DNA of 64,000 nt from Ipomoea triloba (taxonomy: Eukaryota; Streptophyta; Magnoliopsida; Solanales; Convolvulaceae). The notes beneath the pieces were generated by a model, which was not told the DNA's origin, ran no database searches, and saw only the letters and a list, made by a program, of their open reading frames with translations. A program made the position numbers and the translations under genes. Positions 46,058-59,227 of the stretch are shown in pieces. Location: positions 572,940 to 636,939 of the forward strand of contig NC_044916.1 in the NCBI RefSeq assembly GCF_003576645.1, given 5' to 3'. Each line of letters opens with the position of its first letter. The first letter of the stretch is position 1.

Positions 46058-46279
46058 TTAATAAGGACGTTCGCCCACATAGTTGCCCGGAGGGTAATAG
46101 TTGCAAATGACGAACATCCAAGTCGTGCATGCAGCCCTAGCACAGCCAATACTCGTGGTGCCACGCCAAACAACCTGTGTATAATGGCGGCACTCGCCAC
46201 CAGGGCAAGAATTCGACGCCTCGTCAAAGTTTGGTTTCTCATCCAACCAACCCTTAACAGATTCTGCAACAGACGATTT
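46058..46279 (-). pseudogene. C-terminal part of a PR-1 gene cut by an assembly join
   Basis: The last 74 codons of the gene found complete at 49897-50391, ending at the N at 46280 inside gacgattt. The nucleotide sequence is the same as that copy (including cgcccac and ccacgcc). It is probably the same locus, not a separate broken gene. Confidence 0.8.
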
Positions 46280-46280
46280 N

Positions 46281-48217
46281 GGGGATCAGTGTTAGACCGG
46301 GTGATGACCACTGAACCCGAGTTCGATGATCCAAGTGGTCAGAGTGGGAGTTATGAGAATGCTCCAAAGGCCTCACGCTTACTAAGAAGAAACTAAGAAA
46401 GTTTTAAAGATGAGAAAAGAGTTACTCTGTAACGACTTGAGAAGGAAATGATTCTATCCAAAATGTGACGAATTTTGAGCACGGAAATGTGCTGTTGAAC
46501 CTCCTTTTGAGTTAAAATGAGGGAACTACTGGAAACGAAATATTTTACAAACTTGTCTGAAAAACAGAAAAATGTGTTTTAAGTGGCAATGATGCCGGTA
46601 CCTTTATATGAGAAAAGTTTACGTGTTGAGTTAGCTTTACGCCTTATATTATATTATCTATTATTGATAACCTGATTGCAGGTAGAGCTATAACTCGTGG
46701 GTAAATTTTACAACTTACAAATTATTATATTTTCGAAACCTTTGTCTACTTTTGAGTGACAATGGATTTCCTTACTTAGCCGTCGTGCTAACTACACTTC
46801 ATTGTGTACCTTATCAGATGAAGTCTAGCGTGGGTATGCCCCTGCTTCTGTTTCTGATCCTCCAGCTCTGGCTCATGCTTCTGTCCCAGTTGTATTCCTG
46901 ATCCCGTTCCTATCCCTGTTCAATCAGTGGTACCCATTTTGGTCTCCGCCTTCGTTAATCCGTTATGCCTCAAGAGAAAAGTCAAGTCTGACCTTTTTGT
47001 ACATATCTTTTGTAGCCATGGTAGTACTAACATGGTTAGTAAGAACGGGAATAGTCCAAACTCTTTGTTGATGGGCTGTAAGAAACTCTTATATATATAT
47101 ATATATATATTCGTGGCTAGTATAGCTACTCTTTTGCTGCATGTATATAAGAATATGTTGGATTTTGACGATAAGAAACACGATCCTTGTCTTTAGTCTG
47201 TTAGCCTATGCACCTAGAGTGAACTCTATCTGTATTCGAGTGGGGTTCAGTCTGGGTGTGGCGTTAACTACTACGGAGATACGGCATAGCCGAACCGGGG
47301 TGTTACAAATACAATAATGCAAATCTATATATGTTCACGAACACATTTTAAAATTTAATATTTTTGCTTAAAAAAAATTAAAGCGATTAGTTAATATATA
47401 AAAATTTAAATATATTCTACTAAAATAAAAAGTTTTTAAAGACTTGTAATATTAAATACTTGTAATACCATTTGTACTTGATTTTTATATAACTAATTTA
47501 TGTTAGATTAACTAATTTATTAATACATTATAAAAATTGATAATTTATAAATTTGTGAATATTATAAAATATATTATAAAGTTTATTTGATTTTTAGTCA
47601 ATAAATTTTAATATTTGAATAAATTATAAATTATTATAAAAGAGTGTAGTTAATCTTAATGCGATATATAAATTATGTAGTTAAATTGAGTGCAGTAACG
47701 CAAGAGTGTTCTTGGATAAGAGATATACCCTACAATTATGATTAACATCACAATGGTGGGATATCAAGTATTATACACGCCCCCACAAAAAAAAATATCA
47801 GTATAGGTAATCAGAGAGAAAAGATAAAAAAAAAAAAGTTCAAAATTTAATTGAATCAACATCCAGGCATGAAACAATATTTGTTTCATAATAATACATT
47901 AGTATGATATTCTAGTTTTTAAATATATATATATATTTTGTATAATGCACCATCTGCATTTCACAAAATCATATTAATCAAAAAGTAAATTATCTTTAAT
48001 AAGGACGTTCGCCCACATAGTTGCCCGGAGGGTAATAGTTGCAAATGACGAACATCCAAGTCGTGCATGCAGCCCTAGCACAGCCAATACTCGTGGTGCC
48101 ACGCCAAACAACCTGTGTATAATGGCGGCACTCGCCACCAGGGCAAGAATTCGACGCCTCGTCAAAGTTTGGTTTCTCATCCAACCAACCCTTAACAGAT
48201 TCTGCAACAGACGATTT
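46281..48217. other. Probable assembly duplicate of 44343-46279
   Basis: It restarts at ggggatcagtgttagaccgg with a constant offset of 1938 bp and carries on 231 bp further into the PR-1 gene than the previous piece. Confidence 0.85.
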
Positions 48218-48448
48218 CAAACCGGCCAATGCGATGTTTTCCCCATACGGTCCTTGTGAGTGCTTCAATGCACAATCAACAGACCTCTCGGCAGCATAGG
48301 ATTCGGCAAACTCTGCTAAGGTGGAGTTCCACTTAACAGGTGGAACGCCAACTATTTCTCGAGCTGCGTTATGTACGTCAAGAAACTCTTTAATGCAATC
48401 AGATTCACAGGCAGGTTGGGCAAAAGATGTCTGGGTAATAGTGGCTAA
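47996..48448 (-). pseudogene. PR-1 gene lacking its 5' end because of an assembly join
   Basis: Residues from about ALATITQ to the stop are intact and identical to the gene at 49897, but the signal peptide is cut off by the N at 48449. Probably the same locus as 49897-50391. Confidence 0.8.
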
Positions 48449-48449
48449 N

Positions 48450-50349
48450 AAACTTGTCTGAAAAACAGAAAAATGTGTTTTAAGTGGCAATGATGCCGGT
48501 ACCTTTATATGAGAAAAGTTTACGTGTTGAGTTAGCTTTACGCCTTATATTATATTATCTATTATTGATAACCTGATTGCAGGTAGAGCTATAACTCGTG
48601 GGTAAATTTTACAACTTACAAATTATTATATTTTCGAAACCTTTGTCTACTTTTGAGTGACAATGGATTTCCTTACTTAGCCGTCGTGCTAACTACACTT
48701 CATTGTGTACCTTATCAGATGAAGTCTAGCGTGGGTATGCCCCTGCTTCTGTTTCTGATCCTCCAGCTCTGGCTCATGCTTCTGTCCCAGTTGTATTCCT
48801 GATCCCGTTCCTATCCCTGTTCAATCAGTGGTACCCATTTTGGTCTCCGCCTTCGTTAATCCGTTATGCCTCAAGAGAAAAGTCAAGTCTGACCTTTTTG
48901 TACATATCTTTTGTAGCCATGGTAGTACTAACATGGTTAGTAAGAACGGGAATAGTCCAAACTCTTTGTTGATGGGCTGTAAGAAACTCTTATATATATA
49001 TATATATATATTCGTGGCTAGTATAGCTACTCTTTTGCTGCATGTATATAAGAATATGTTGGATTTTGACGATAAGAAACACGATCCTTGTCTTTAGTCT
49101 GTTAGCCTATGCACCTAGAGTGAACTCTATCTGTATTCGAGTGGGGTTCAGTCTGGGTGTGGCGTTAACTACTACGGAGATACGGCATAGCCGAACCGGG
49201 GTGTTACAAATACAATAATGCAAATCTATATATGTTCACGAACACATTTTAAAATTTAATATTTTTGCTTAAAAAAAATTAAAGCGATTAGTTAATATAT
49301 AAAAATTTAAATATATTCTACTAAAATAAAAAGTTTTTAAAGACTTGTAATATTAAATACTTGTAATACCATTTGTACTTGATTTTTATATAACTAATTT
49401 ATGTTAGATTAACTAATTTATTAATACATTATAAAAATTGATAATTTATAAATTTGTGAATATTATAAAATATATTATAAAGTTTATTTGATTTTTAGTC
49501 AATAAATTTTAATATTTGAATAAATTATAAATTATTATAAAAGAGTGTAGTTAATCTTAATGCGATATATAAATTATGTAGTTAAATTGAGTGCAGTAAC
49601 GCAAGAGTGTTCTTGGATAAGAGATATACCCTACAATTATGATTAACATCACAATGGTGGGATATCAAGTATTATACACGCCCCCACAAAAAAAAATATC
49701 AGTATAGGTAATCAGAGAGAAAAGATAAAAAAAAAAAAGTTCAAAATTTAATTGAATCAACATCCAGGCATGAAACAATATTTGTTTCATAATAATACAT
49801 TAGTATGATATTCTAGTTTTTAAATATATATATATATTTTGTATAATGCACCATCTGCATTTCACAAAATCATATTAATCAAAAAGTAAATTATCTTTAA
49901 TAAGGACGTTCGCCCACATAGTTGCCCGGAGGGTAATAGTTGCAAATGACGAACATCCAAGTCGTGCATGCAGCCCTAGCACAGCCAATACTCGTGGTGC
50001 CACGCCAAACAACCTGTGTATAATGGCGGCACTCGCCACCAGGGCAAGAATTCGACGCCTCGTCAAAGTTTGGTTTCTCATCCAACCAACCCTTAACAGA
50101 TTCTGCAACAGACGATTTCAAACCGGCCAATGCGATGTTTTCCCCATACGGTCCTTGTGAGTGCTTCAATGCACAATCAACAGACCTCTCGGCAGCATAG
50201 GATTCGGCAAACTCTGCTAAGGTGGAGTTCCACTTAACAGGTGGAACGCCAACTATTTCTCGAGCTGCGTTATGTACGTCAAGAAACTCTTTAATGCAAT
50301 CAGATTCACAGGCAGGTTGGGCAAAAGATGTCTGGGTAATAGTGGCTAA
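48450..50349. other. Probable assembly duplicate of 46549-48448
   Basis: It restarts at aaacttgtctgaaaaacag with a constant offset of 1901 bp. This is the piece that finally reads through the whole PR-1 gene and its promoter. Confidence 0.85.
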
Positions 50350-50391
50350 GGCAATTATGGCGACGGAAACATGCAGAAAAGAAAACTCCAT
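49897..50391 (-). CDS. PR-1 secreted CAP protein (unit with LTR)
   Basis: A single exon of 164 residues from the ATG at 50391; the frame is open 48 bases further upstream, but MEFSFLHVSV gives a proper signal peptide cut near TSFAQ|PACES. The CAP domain shows FLDVHNAAREIVGVPP (36-51), HSQGPYGENI (77-86), HYTQVVW (123-129) and CNYYPPGNYVGERPY at the end, which fits the CAPE1 peptide pattern. Eight cysteines are present (28, 32, 73, 116, 121, 137, 142, 150), with an extra CESDC pair at the mature N-terminus. It is expected to be secreted to the apoplast; PR-1 proteins are salicylate-linked defence markers that bind sterols (family knowledge). The protein is identical to the next three copies, with synonymous differences such as cgcccac for cacccac. 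Confidence 0.92.
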   Translation of the reverse strand: MEFSFLHVSVAIIALATITQTSFAQPACESDCIKEFLDVHNAAREIVGVPPVKWNSTLAEFAESYAAERSVDCALKHSQGPYGENIALAGLKSSVAESVKGWLDEKPNFDEASNSCPGGECRHYTQVVWRGTTSIGCARAACTTWMFVICNYYPPGNYVGERPY

Positions 50392-51089
50392 TTCCTTTTT
50401 ATTGTTATTTGCAGATGATATACAATAAAAAGGAAACACAAGAGGAAATGGAAAAATGTAGTCTTTCTACAGAGATGCAATGACCATTCCTATTGGGTTA
50501 TAGGGTATTTATTGGAGTGATGTATCCTAAAAGAGTGGATTGCTTTTAAAAATTTCTATGGCTTAAAAATACAAGAATAATGGTCACTTCACAAATATTG
50601 ATCAGCTCATTTAATTTGGAACACAAATATTTCTAGGTAGAGTATTTATAGCAAGAAAGTGAAAAAAAAAACATTTGTTTATCAAACATTTTAATTAAGC
50701 ATGGCATCCTAATTAAATTCTTTTAAAATTGAATTTATTAATTTATAGATAGTCTTTAAATATAAAATAATGATAGTGTTGCACAAATTATATCTAGTGT
50801 TATCGTCTCTTTATAATTTTTCATATGCATTATTGGTCATCAATGGAATAGCCAACCTGCCTTGAGCATTAGGCCCTATGGATATAAGTGAATTGAACTA
50901 CTTGTGAGCTATTTGAGTTTGATTCCAAGTATATTAGAAATAAATTTAATTAATTACTATCAAGTTGAGCCCTAACTTTGAGTAATTCAAATAATAAATT
51001 GAGTCGAATTTGAATATCTTAATACTTGAACAATTCACAAACGAATCAAGTTTTAATAAATTTGAATTTCATAAGTAAATATATAAATA
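50392..51089 (-). promoter_or_regulatory. Upstream region of the PR-1 gene at 49897
   Basis: It has a TATA-like ccaataaataccctata on the minus strand (about 50500-50515) with ccaatagg next to it, about 115 bp before the ATG. The rest, up to the TIR element, is AT-rich. I see no clear W-box cluster. Confidence 0.55.
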
Positions 51090-51724
51090 GGGGTGCGTTC
51101 AGGTGAGAACGAATGCCTAAGAAAGACTTGAGAACCAATCGCAGCCGTACACGTGTCCAGATTTAATGAATCATATGTAATCTTTTTTATAAAAAAAAAA
51201 TGACGCGGTGATATTTTTGTAAATAATTTGAACTTTGGTGCAAGTAACTTGTGCTAAAAAAGTTCAAGTAACTGTGCAAGTGTGAAAGTAGAAAGTGAAA
51301 GTAAAATAATTTAAAATGCTAAAAAATACACTTAATAATCTAGTAATTACCTTTTTAACATTGGTATACCTAACGATAATGTCTTTTACATTGGTGCACT
51401 TAATAATAAATTTTCGTGTAACTAATGATAACGTTAAGTACACTAAATTTTGATATTAAGTGTACTTTATTTGTTGTACTTTTAATACATTATTTTACAT
51501 TTTTATTTCATTTTACATGCACTTAGGTGTACTATATGAAACTATTAATTGCACTTTTAATAGAATATACTTGCACTTCAAATTTAATTATTTACGAAAA
51601 TTCCACCGTATATTGTTAATAAACAAATAATTTTTCTGATCCGTTATATCTGGACACGTATGTGGATGGCTGCGATTGGTTCTCAGTTCTTTCCTGAGCA
51701 GTTGGTTCTCACCTGATCCGTCTC
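51090..51724. mobile_element. 640-bp TIR element, copy 3
   Basis: Ends as in copy 1. Interior differences (for example aataatctagtaatt) distinguish it from the neighbouring copies. Confidence 0.75.
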
Positions 51725-51727
51725 ACA

Positions 51728-51821
<94 letters not shown>
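51725..51821. repeat. CATA/TA microsatellite ending at a single-N join
   Basis: Ends at the N at 51822. The next contig starts at aataatggtcacttc, which corresponds to 50576. Confidence 0.9.
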
Positions 51822-51822
51822 N

Positions 51823-52979
51823 AATAATGGTCACTTCACAAATATTGATCAGCTCATTTAATTTGGAACACAAATATTTCTAGGTAGAGTATTTATAGCA
51901 AGAAAGTGAAAAAAAAAAACATTTGTTTATCAAACATTTTAATTAAGCATGGCATCCTAATTAAATTCTTTTAAAATTGAATTTATTAATTTATAGATAG
52001 TCTTTAAATATAAAATAATGATAGTGTTGCACAAATTATATCTAGTGTTATCGTCTCTTTATAATTTTTCATATGCATTATTGGTCATCAATGGAATAGC
52101 CAACCTGCCTTGAGCATTAGGCCCTATGGATATAAGTGAATTGAACTACTTGTGAGCTATTTGAGTTTGATTCCAAGTATATTAGAAATAAATTTAATTA
52201 ATTACTATCAAGTTGAGCCCTAACTTTGAGTAATTCAAATAATAAATTGAGTCGAATTTGAATATCTTAATACTTGAACAATTCACAAACGAATCAAGTT
52301 TTAATAAATTTGAATTTCATAAGTAAATATATAAATAGGGGTGCGTTCAGGTGAGAACGAATGCCTAAGAAAGACTTGAGAACCAATCGCAGCCGTTCAC
52401 GTGTCCAGATTTAATGGATCATATGTAATCTTTTTTATAAAAAAAAATGACGCGGTGATATTTTTGTAAATAATTCGAACTTTGGTGCAAGTAACTTGTG
52501 CTAAAAAAGTTCAAGTAACTGTGCAAGTGTGAAAGTAGAAAGTGAAAGTAAAATAACTTAAAATGCTAAAAAATACACTTAATAGTGCTAGTAATTACCT
52601 TTTTAACATTGGTATACCTAACGATAATGTCTTTTACCTTGGTGCACTTAATAATAAATTTTCGTGTAACTAATGATAACGATAAGTACACTAAATTTTG
52701 ATATTAAATGTACTTTATTTGTTGTACTTTTAATACATTATTTTACATTTTTATTTCATTTTACATGCACTTAGGTGTACTATATGAAACTATTAATTGC
52801 ACTTTTAATAGAATATACTTGCACTTCAAATTTAATTATTTACGAAAATTCCACCGTATATTGTTAATAAAAAAATAATTTTTCTGATCCGTTATATCTG
52901 GACACGTATGTGGATGGCTGCGATTGGTTTTCAGTTCTTTCCTGAGCAGTTGGTTCTCACCTGATCCGTCTCACATACA

Positions 52980-53040
<61 letters not shown>
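51823..53040. repeat. Upstream half of another PR-1 unit (gene missing)
   Basis: Matches 50576-51821 with about a dozen substitutions and small indels (about 1%), and matches 55223 onward more closely. It is thus a different copy or haplotype, not an exact overlap. It includes the TIR element at 52338-52972 and a short CATA/TA tract (52973-53040). The PR-1 gene that should lie before 51823 was lost at the join. Confidence 0.7.
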
Positions 53041-53041
<1 letters not shown>

Positions 53042-53253
53042 AATCAATTCATATTAAAACAAGTCATAAAGTCTTGTAGATAGGAATACATATTTTTAAA
53101 ATTTATGATATTTATAAAAATGACCCATCCTTTTGTTTTTTTTTTTTTCATTTTCTTCTCTTTATTTTCAACCTTTAGATTTACTAGATAGATGCTTTTG
53201 ATTTGTTCACAGATTTTCCAGGCATGATTATTAATTCTTATGTGAGCCGGACC

Positions 53254-53290
<37 letters not shown>

Positions 53291-54543
53291 AAAGCCGAGA
53301 TCAAACTTAAAAAAACTAGAGTAGGATTAAACTTGTGCCAACTTAAAAAAATTATAGTAGTATTATATTAAACTTGAGCCAAACTTCAATTTTGATTTTT
53401 TGAATTGCCTATATATGGGTTAAGATCAAATGAGACTTAAAAAAACTAGAGTTGGATTGAATTTGAGCAAAACTTGAAATTTGATTTTTTGAATTGCCAT
53501 TAAGATCAAACGAGAACATAATCTTCCAAAAAGTAAGAACTGATCTCAACCATATATTAAGATCTATAAATGGTTGAGGGCTAAAATAATGAAACAGATC
53601 AATTTTATTATGATTATTGAAATAAAATTAGTAGTTATTTTATAATTATTTCAAATTTGAATATTTTATAAGGGGGTGGGAGTGAATTCTTTGGTAAAAT
53701 TTGGTGATCAATGTTTGGTCTGGACCGATCTCGGGCTTATGCCAATTCCGGTCTGCCCCAAGATAGGCCAATGATTTTTATTTATTTATTTTTATTTAAA
53801 ATAATCATAAGATTTTTCCTTTTTGAAATAAGATTTTAACCACTAATATTATGTCCAATTGAGCAACCTTTTTAATACAATAATGCAAATCTATATATGT
53901 TCACGAACACATTTTAAAATTTAATATTTTTGCTTAAAAAAAATTAAAGCTATTAGTTAATATATAAAAATTTAAATATATTCTACTAAAATAAAAAGTT
54001 TTTAAAGACTTGTAATATTAAATACTTGTAATACCATTTGTACTTGATTTTTATATAACTAATTTATGTTAGATTAACTAATTTATTAATACATTATAAA
54101 AATTGATAATTTATAAATTTGTGAATATTATAAAATATATTATAAAGTTTATTTGATTTTTAGTCAATAAATTATAAATTATTATAAAAGAGTGTAGTTA
54201 ATCTTAATGCGATATATAAATTATGTAGTTAAATTGAGTGCAGTAACGCACGAGTGTTCTTGGATAAGAGATATACCCTACAAGTATGATTAACATCACA
54301 ATGGTGGGATATCAAGTATTATACACGCCCCCAGAAAAAAAAAATATCAGTATAAGTAGTCAGAGAGAAAAGATAAAAAAAAAAGTTCAAAATTTAATTG
54401 AATCAACATCCAGGCATGAAACAATATTTGTTTCATAATAATACATTAGTGATGATATTCTAGTTTTTAAATATATATATATTTTTTGTATAATGCACCA
54501 TCTGCATTTCACAAAATCATATTAATCAAAAAGTAAATTATCT

Positions 54544-55038
54544 TTAATAAGGACGTTCACCCACATAGTTGCCCGGAGGGTAATAGTTGCAAATGACGAA
54601 CATCCAAGTCGTGCATGCAGCCCTAGCACAGCCAATACTCGTGGTGCCGCGCCAAACAACCTGTGTATAATGGCGGCACTCGCCACCAGGGCAAGAATTC
54701 GACGCCTCGTCAAAGTTTGGTTTCTCATCCAACCAACCCTTAACAGATTCTGCAACAGACGATTTCAAACCGGCCAATGCGATGTTTTCCCCATACGGTC
54801 CTTGTGAGTGCTTCAACGCACAATCAACAGACCTCTCGGCAGCATAGGATTCGGCAAACTCTGCTAAGGTGGAGTTCCACTTAACAGGTGGAACGCCAAC
54901 TATTTCTCGAGCTGCGTTATGTACGTCAAGAAACTCTTTAATGCAATCAGATTCACAGGCAGGTTGGGCAAAAGATGTCTGGGTAATAGTGGCTAAGGCA
55001 ATTATGGCGACGGAAACATGCAGAAAAGAAAACTCCAT
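54544..55038 (-). CDS. PR-1 secreted CAP protein, tandem unit 1
   Basis: 164 residues from the ATG at 55038, with the same signal peptide, CAP motifs, eight cysteines and CAPE-type end as the gene at 49897; the protein is identical. Silent differences (cacccac, ccgcgcc, aacgcac) separate it from that copy, and ctcgagctgcg and aggcaggtt separate it from units 2 and 3. Its promoter, with the TATA-like ccaataaataccc about 120 bp upstream, is the same as its neighbours', so the copies probably respond together. Confidence 0.92.
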   Translation of the reverse strand: MEFSFLHVSVAIIALATITQTSFAQPACESDCIKEFLDVHNAAREIVGVPPVKWNSTLAEFAESYAAERSVDCALKHSQGPYGENIALAGLKSSVAESVKGWLDEKPNFDEASNSCPGGECRHYTQVVWRGTTSIGCARAACTTWMFVICNYYPPGNYVGERPY

Positions 55039-55737
55039 TTCCTTTTTATTGTTATTTGCAGATGATATACAATAAAAAGGAAACACAAGAGGAAATGGAA
55101 AAATGTAGTCTTTCTACAAAGATGCAATGACCATTCCTATTGGGTTATAGGGTATTTATTGGAGTGATGTATCCTAAAAGAGTGGATTGCTTTTAAAAAT
55201 TTCTATGGCTTAAAAATACAAGAATAATGGTCACTTCACAAATATTGATCAGCTCATTTAATTTGGAACACAAATATTTCTAGGTAGAGTATTTATAGCA
55301 AGAAAGTGAAAAAAAAAAACATTTGTTTATCAAACATTTTAATTAAGCATGGCATCCTAATTAAATTCTTTTAAAATTGAATTTATTAATTTATAGATAG
55401 TCTTTAAATATAAAATAATGATAGTGTTGCACAAATTATATCTAGTGTTATCGTCTCTTTATAATTTTTCATATGCATTATTGGTCATCAATGGAATAGC
55501 CAACCTGCCTTGAGCATTAGGCCCTATGGATATAAGTGAATTGAACTACTTGTGAGCTATTTGAGTTTGATTCCAAGTATATTAGAAATAAATTTAATTA
55601 ATTACTATCAAGTTGAGCCCTAACTTTGAGTAATTCAAATAATAAATTGAGTCGAATTTGAATATCTTAATACTTGAACAATTCACAAACGAATCAAGTT
55701 TTAATAAATTTGAATTTCATAAGTAAATATATAAATA

Positions 55738-56372
55738 GGGGTGCGTTCAGGTGAGAACGAATGCCTAAGAAAGACTTGAGAACCAATCGCAGCCGTTCAC
55801 GTGTCCAGATTTAATGGATCATATGTAATCTTTTTTATAAAAAAAAATGACGCGGTGATATTTTTGTAAATAATTCGAACTTTGGTGCAAGTAACTTGTG
55901 CTAAAAAAGTTCAAGTAACTGTGCAAGTGTGAAAGTAGAAAGTGAAAGTAAAATAACTTAAAATGCTAAAAAATACACTTAATAGTGCTAGTAATTACCT
56001 TTTTAAAATTGGTATACCTAATGATAATGTCTTTTACCTTGGTGCACTTAATAATAACTTTTCGTGTAACTAATGATAACGTTAAGTACACTAAATATTG
56101 ATATTAAGTGTTCCTTATTTGTTGTACTTTTAATACATTATTTTACATTTTTATTTCATTTTACATGCACTTAGGTGTACTATATGAAACTATTAATTGC
56201 ACTTTTAATAGAATATACTTGCACTTCAAATTTAATTATTTACGAAAATTCCACCGTATATTGTTAATAAAAAAATAATTTTTCTGATCCGTTATATCTG
56301 GACACGTATGTGGATGGCTGCGATTGGTTTTCAGTTCTTTCCTGAGCAGTTGGTTCTCACCTGATCCGTCTC
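55738..56372. mobile_element. 640-bp TIR element, unit 1
   Basis: About 700 bp upstream of the PR-1 start. It has the same ends and inverted repeats as the other copies. Confidence 0.75.
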
Positions 56373-56534
<162 letters not shown>

Positions 56535-56743
56535 CAATTCATATTAAAACAAGTCATAAAGTCTTGTAGATAGGAATACATATTTTTAAAATTTATGATA
56601 TTTATAAAAATGACCCATCCTTTTGTTTTTTTTTTTTTCATTTTCTTCTCTTTATTTTCAACCTTTAGATTTACTAGATAGATGCTTTTGATTTGTTCAC
56701 AGATTTTCCAGGCATGATTATTAATTCTTATGTGAGCCGGACC

Positions 56744-56780
<37 letters not shown>

Positions 56781-58033
56781 AAAGCCGAGATCAAACTTAA
56801 AAAAACTAGAGTAGGATTAAACTTGTGCCAACTTAAAAAAATTATAGTAGTATTATATTAAACTTGAGCCAAACTTCAATTTTGATTTTTTGAATTGCCT
56901 ATATATGGGTTAAGATCAAATGAGACTTAAAAAAACTAGAGTTGGATTGAATTTGAGCAAAACTTGAAATTTGATTTTTTGAATTGCCATTAAGATCAAA
57001 CGAGAACATAATCTTCCAAAAAGTAAGAACTGATCTCAACCATATATTAAGATCTATAAATGGTTGAGGGCTAAAATAATGAAACAGATCAATTTTATTA
57101 TGATTATTGAAATAAAATTAGTAGTTATTTTATAATTATTTCAAATTTGAATATTTTATAAGGGGGTGGGAGTGAATTCTTTGGTAAAATTTGGTGATCA
57201 ATGTTTGGTCTGGACCGATCTCGGGCTTATGCCAATTCCGGTCTGCCCCAAGATAGGCCAATGATTTTTATTTATTTATTTTTATTTAAAATAATCATAA
57301 GATTTTTCCTTTTTGAAATAAGATTTTAACCACTAATATTATGTCCAATTGAGCAACCTTTTTAATACAATAATGCAAATCTATATATGTTCACGAACAC
57401 ATTTTAAAATTTAATATTTTTGCTTAAAAAAAATTAAAGCTATTAGTTAATATATAAAAATTTAAATATATTCTACTAAAATAAAAAGTTTTTAAAGACT
57501 TGTAATATTAAATACTTGTAATACCATTTGTACTTGATTTTTATATAACTAATTTATGTTAGATTAACTAATTTATTAATACATTATAAAAATTGATAAT
57601 TTATAAATTTGTGAATATTATAAAATATATTATAAAGTTTATTTGATTTTTAGTCAATAAATTATAAATTATTATAAAAGAGTGTAGTTAATCTTAATGC
57701 GATATATAAATTATGTAGTTAAATTGAGTGCAGTAACGCACGAGTGTTCTTGGATAAGAGATATACCCTACAAGTATGATTAACATCACAATGGTGGGAT
57801 ATCAAGTATTATACACGCCCCCAGAAAAAAAAAATATCAGTATAAGTAGTCAGAGAGAAAAGATAAAAAAAAAAGTTCAAAATTTAATTGAATCAACATC
57901 CAGGCATGAAACAATATTTGTTTCATAATAATACATTAGTGATGATATTCTAGTTTTTAAATATATATATATTTTTTGTATAATGCACCATCTGCATTTC
58001 ACAAAATCATATTAATCAAAAAGTAAATTATCT

Positions 58034-58528
58034 TTAATAAGGACGTTCACCCACATAGTTGCCCGGAGGGTAATAGTTGCAAATGACGAACATCCAAGTC
58101 GTGCATGCAGCCCTAGCACAGCCAATACTCGTGGTGCCGCGCCAAACAACCTGTGTATAATGGCGGCACTCGCCACCAGGGCAAGAATTCGACGCCTCGT
58201 CAAAGTTTGGTTTCTCATCCAACCAACCCTTAACAGATTCTGCAACAGACGATTTCAAACCGGCCAATGCGATGTTTTCCCCATACGGTCCTTGTGAGTG
58301 CTTCAACGCACAATCAACAGACCTCTCGGCAGCATAGGATTCGGCAAACTCTGCTAAGGTGGAGTTCCACTTAACAGGTGGAACGCCAACTATTTCTCGA
58401 GCCGCGTTATGTACGTCAAGAAACTCTTTAATGCAATCAGATTCACAGGCGGGTTGGGCAAAAGATGTCTGGGTAATAGTGGCTAAGGCAATTATGGCGA
58501 CGGAAACATGCAGAAAAGAAAACTCCAT
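58034..58528 (-). CDS. PR-1 secreted CAP protein, tandem unit 2
   Basis: 164 residues from the ATG at 58528, with a protein sequence identical to unit 1. The two noticed coding differences from unit 1 are silent. The gene lies in the same position within its unit, with the same TATA-like box. Confidence 0.92.
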   Translation of the reverse strand: MEFSFLHVSVAIIALATITQTSFAQPACESDCIKEFLDVHNAAREIVGVPPVKWNSTLAEFAESYAAERSVDCALKHSQGPYGENIALAGLKSSVAESVKGWLDEKPNFDEASNSCPGGECRHYTQVVWRGTTSIGCARAACTTWMFVICNYYPPGNYVGERPY

Positions 58529-59227
58529 TTCCTTTTTATTGTTATTTGCAGATGATATACAATAAAAAGGAAACACAAGAGGAAATGGAAAAATGTAGTC
58601 TTTCTACAAAGATGCAATGACCATTCCTATTGGGTTATAGGGTATTTATTGGAGTGATGTATCCTAAAAGAGTGGATTGCTTTTAAAAATTTCTATGGCT
58701 TAAAAATACAAGAATAATGGTCACTTCACAAATATTGATCAGCTCATTTAATTTGGAACACAAATATTTCTAGGTAGAGTATTTATAGCAAGAAAGTGAA
58801 AAAAAAAAACATTTGTTTATCAAACATTTTAATTAAGCATGGCATCCTAATTAAATTCTTTTAAAATTGAATTTATTAATTTATAGATAGTCTTTAAATA
58901 TAAAATAATGATAGTGTTGCACAAATTATATCTAGTGTTATCGTCTCTTTATAATTTTTCATATGCATTATTGGTCATCAATGGAATAGCCAACCTGCCT
59001 TGAGCATTAGGCCCTATGGATATAAGTGAATTGAACTACTTGTGAGCTATTTGAGTTTGATTCCAAGTATATTAGAAATAAATTTAATTAATTACTATCA
59101 AGTTGAGCCCTAACTTTGAGTAATTCAAATAATAAATTGAGTCGAATTTGAATATCTTAATACTTGAACAATTCACAAACGAATCAAGTTTTAATAAATT
59201 TGAATTTCATAAGTAAATATATAAATA

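Noticed and set aside
46058..48448. Two additional truncated PR-1 genes
   Set aside because: Both end exactly at single-N joins and match the complete gene at 49897, so they are most likely the same gene.
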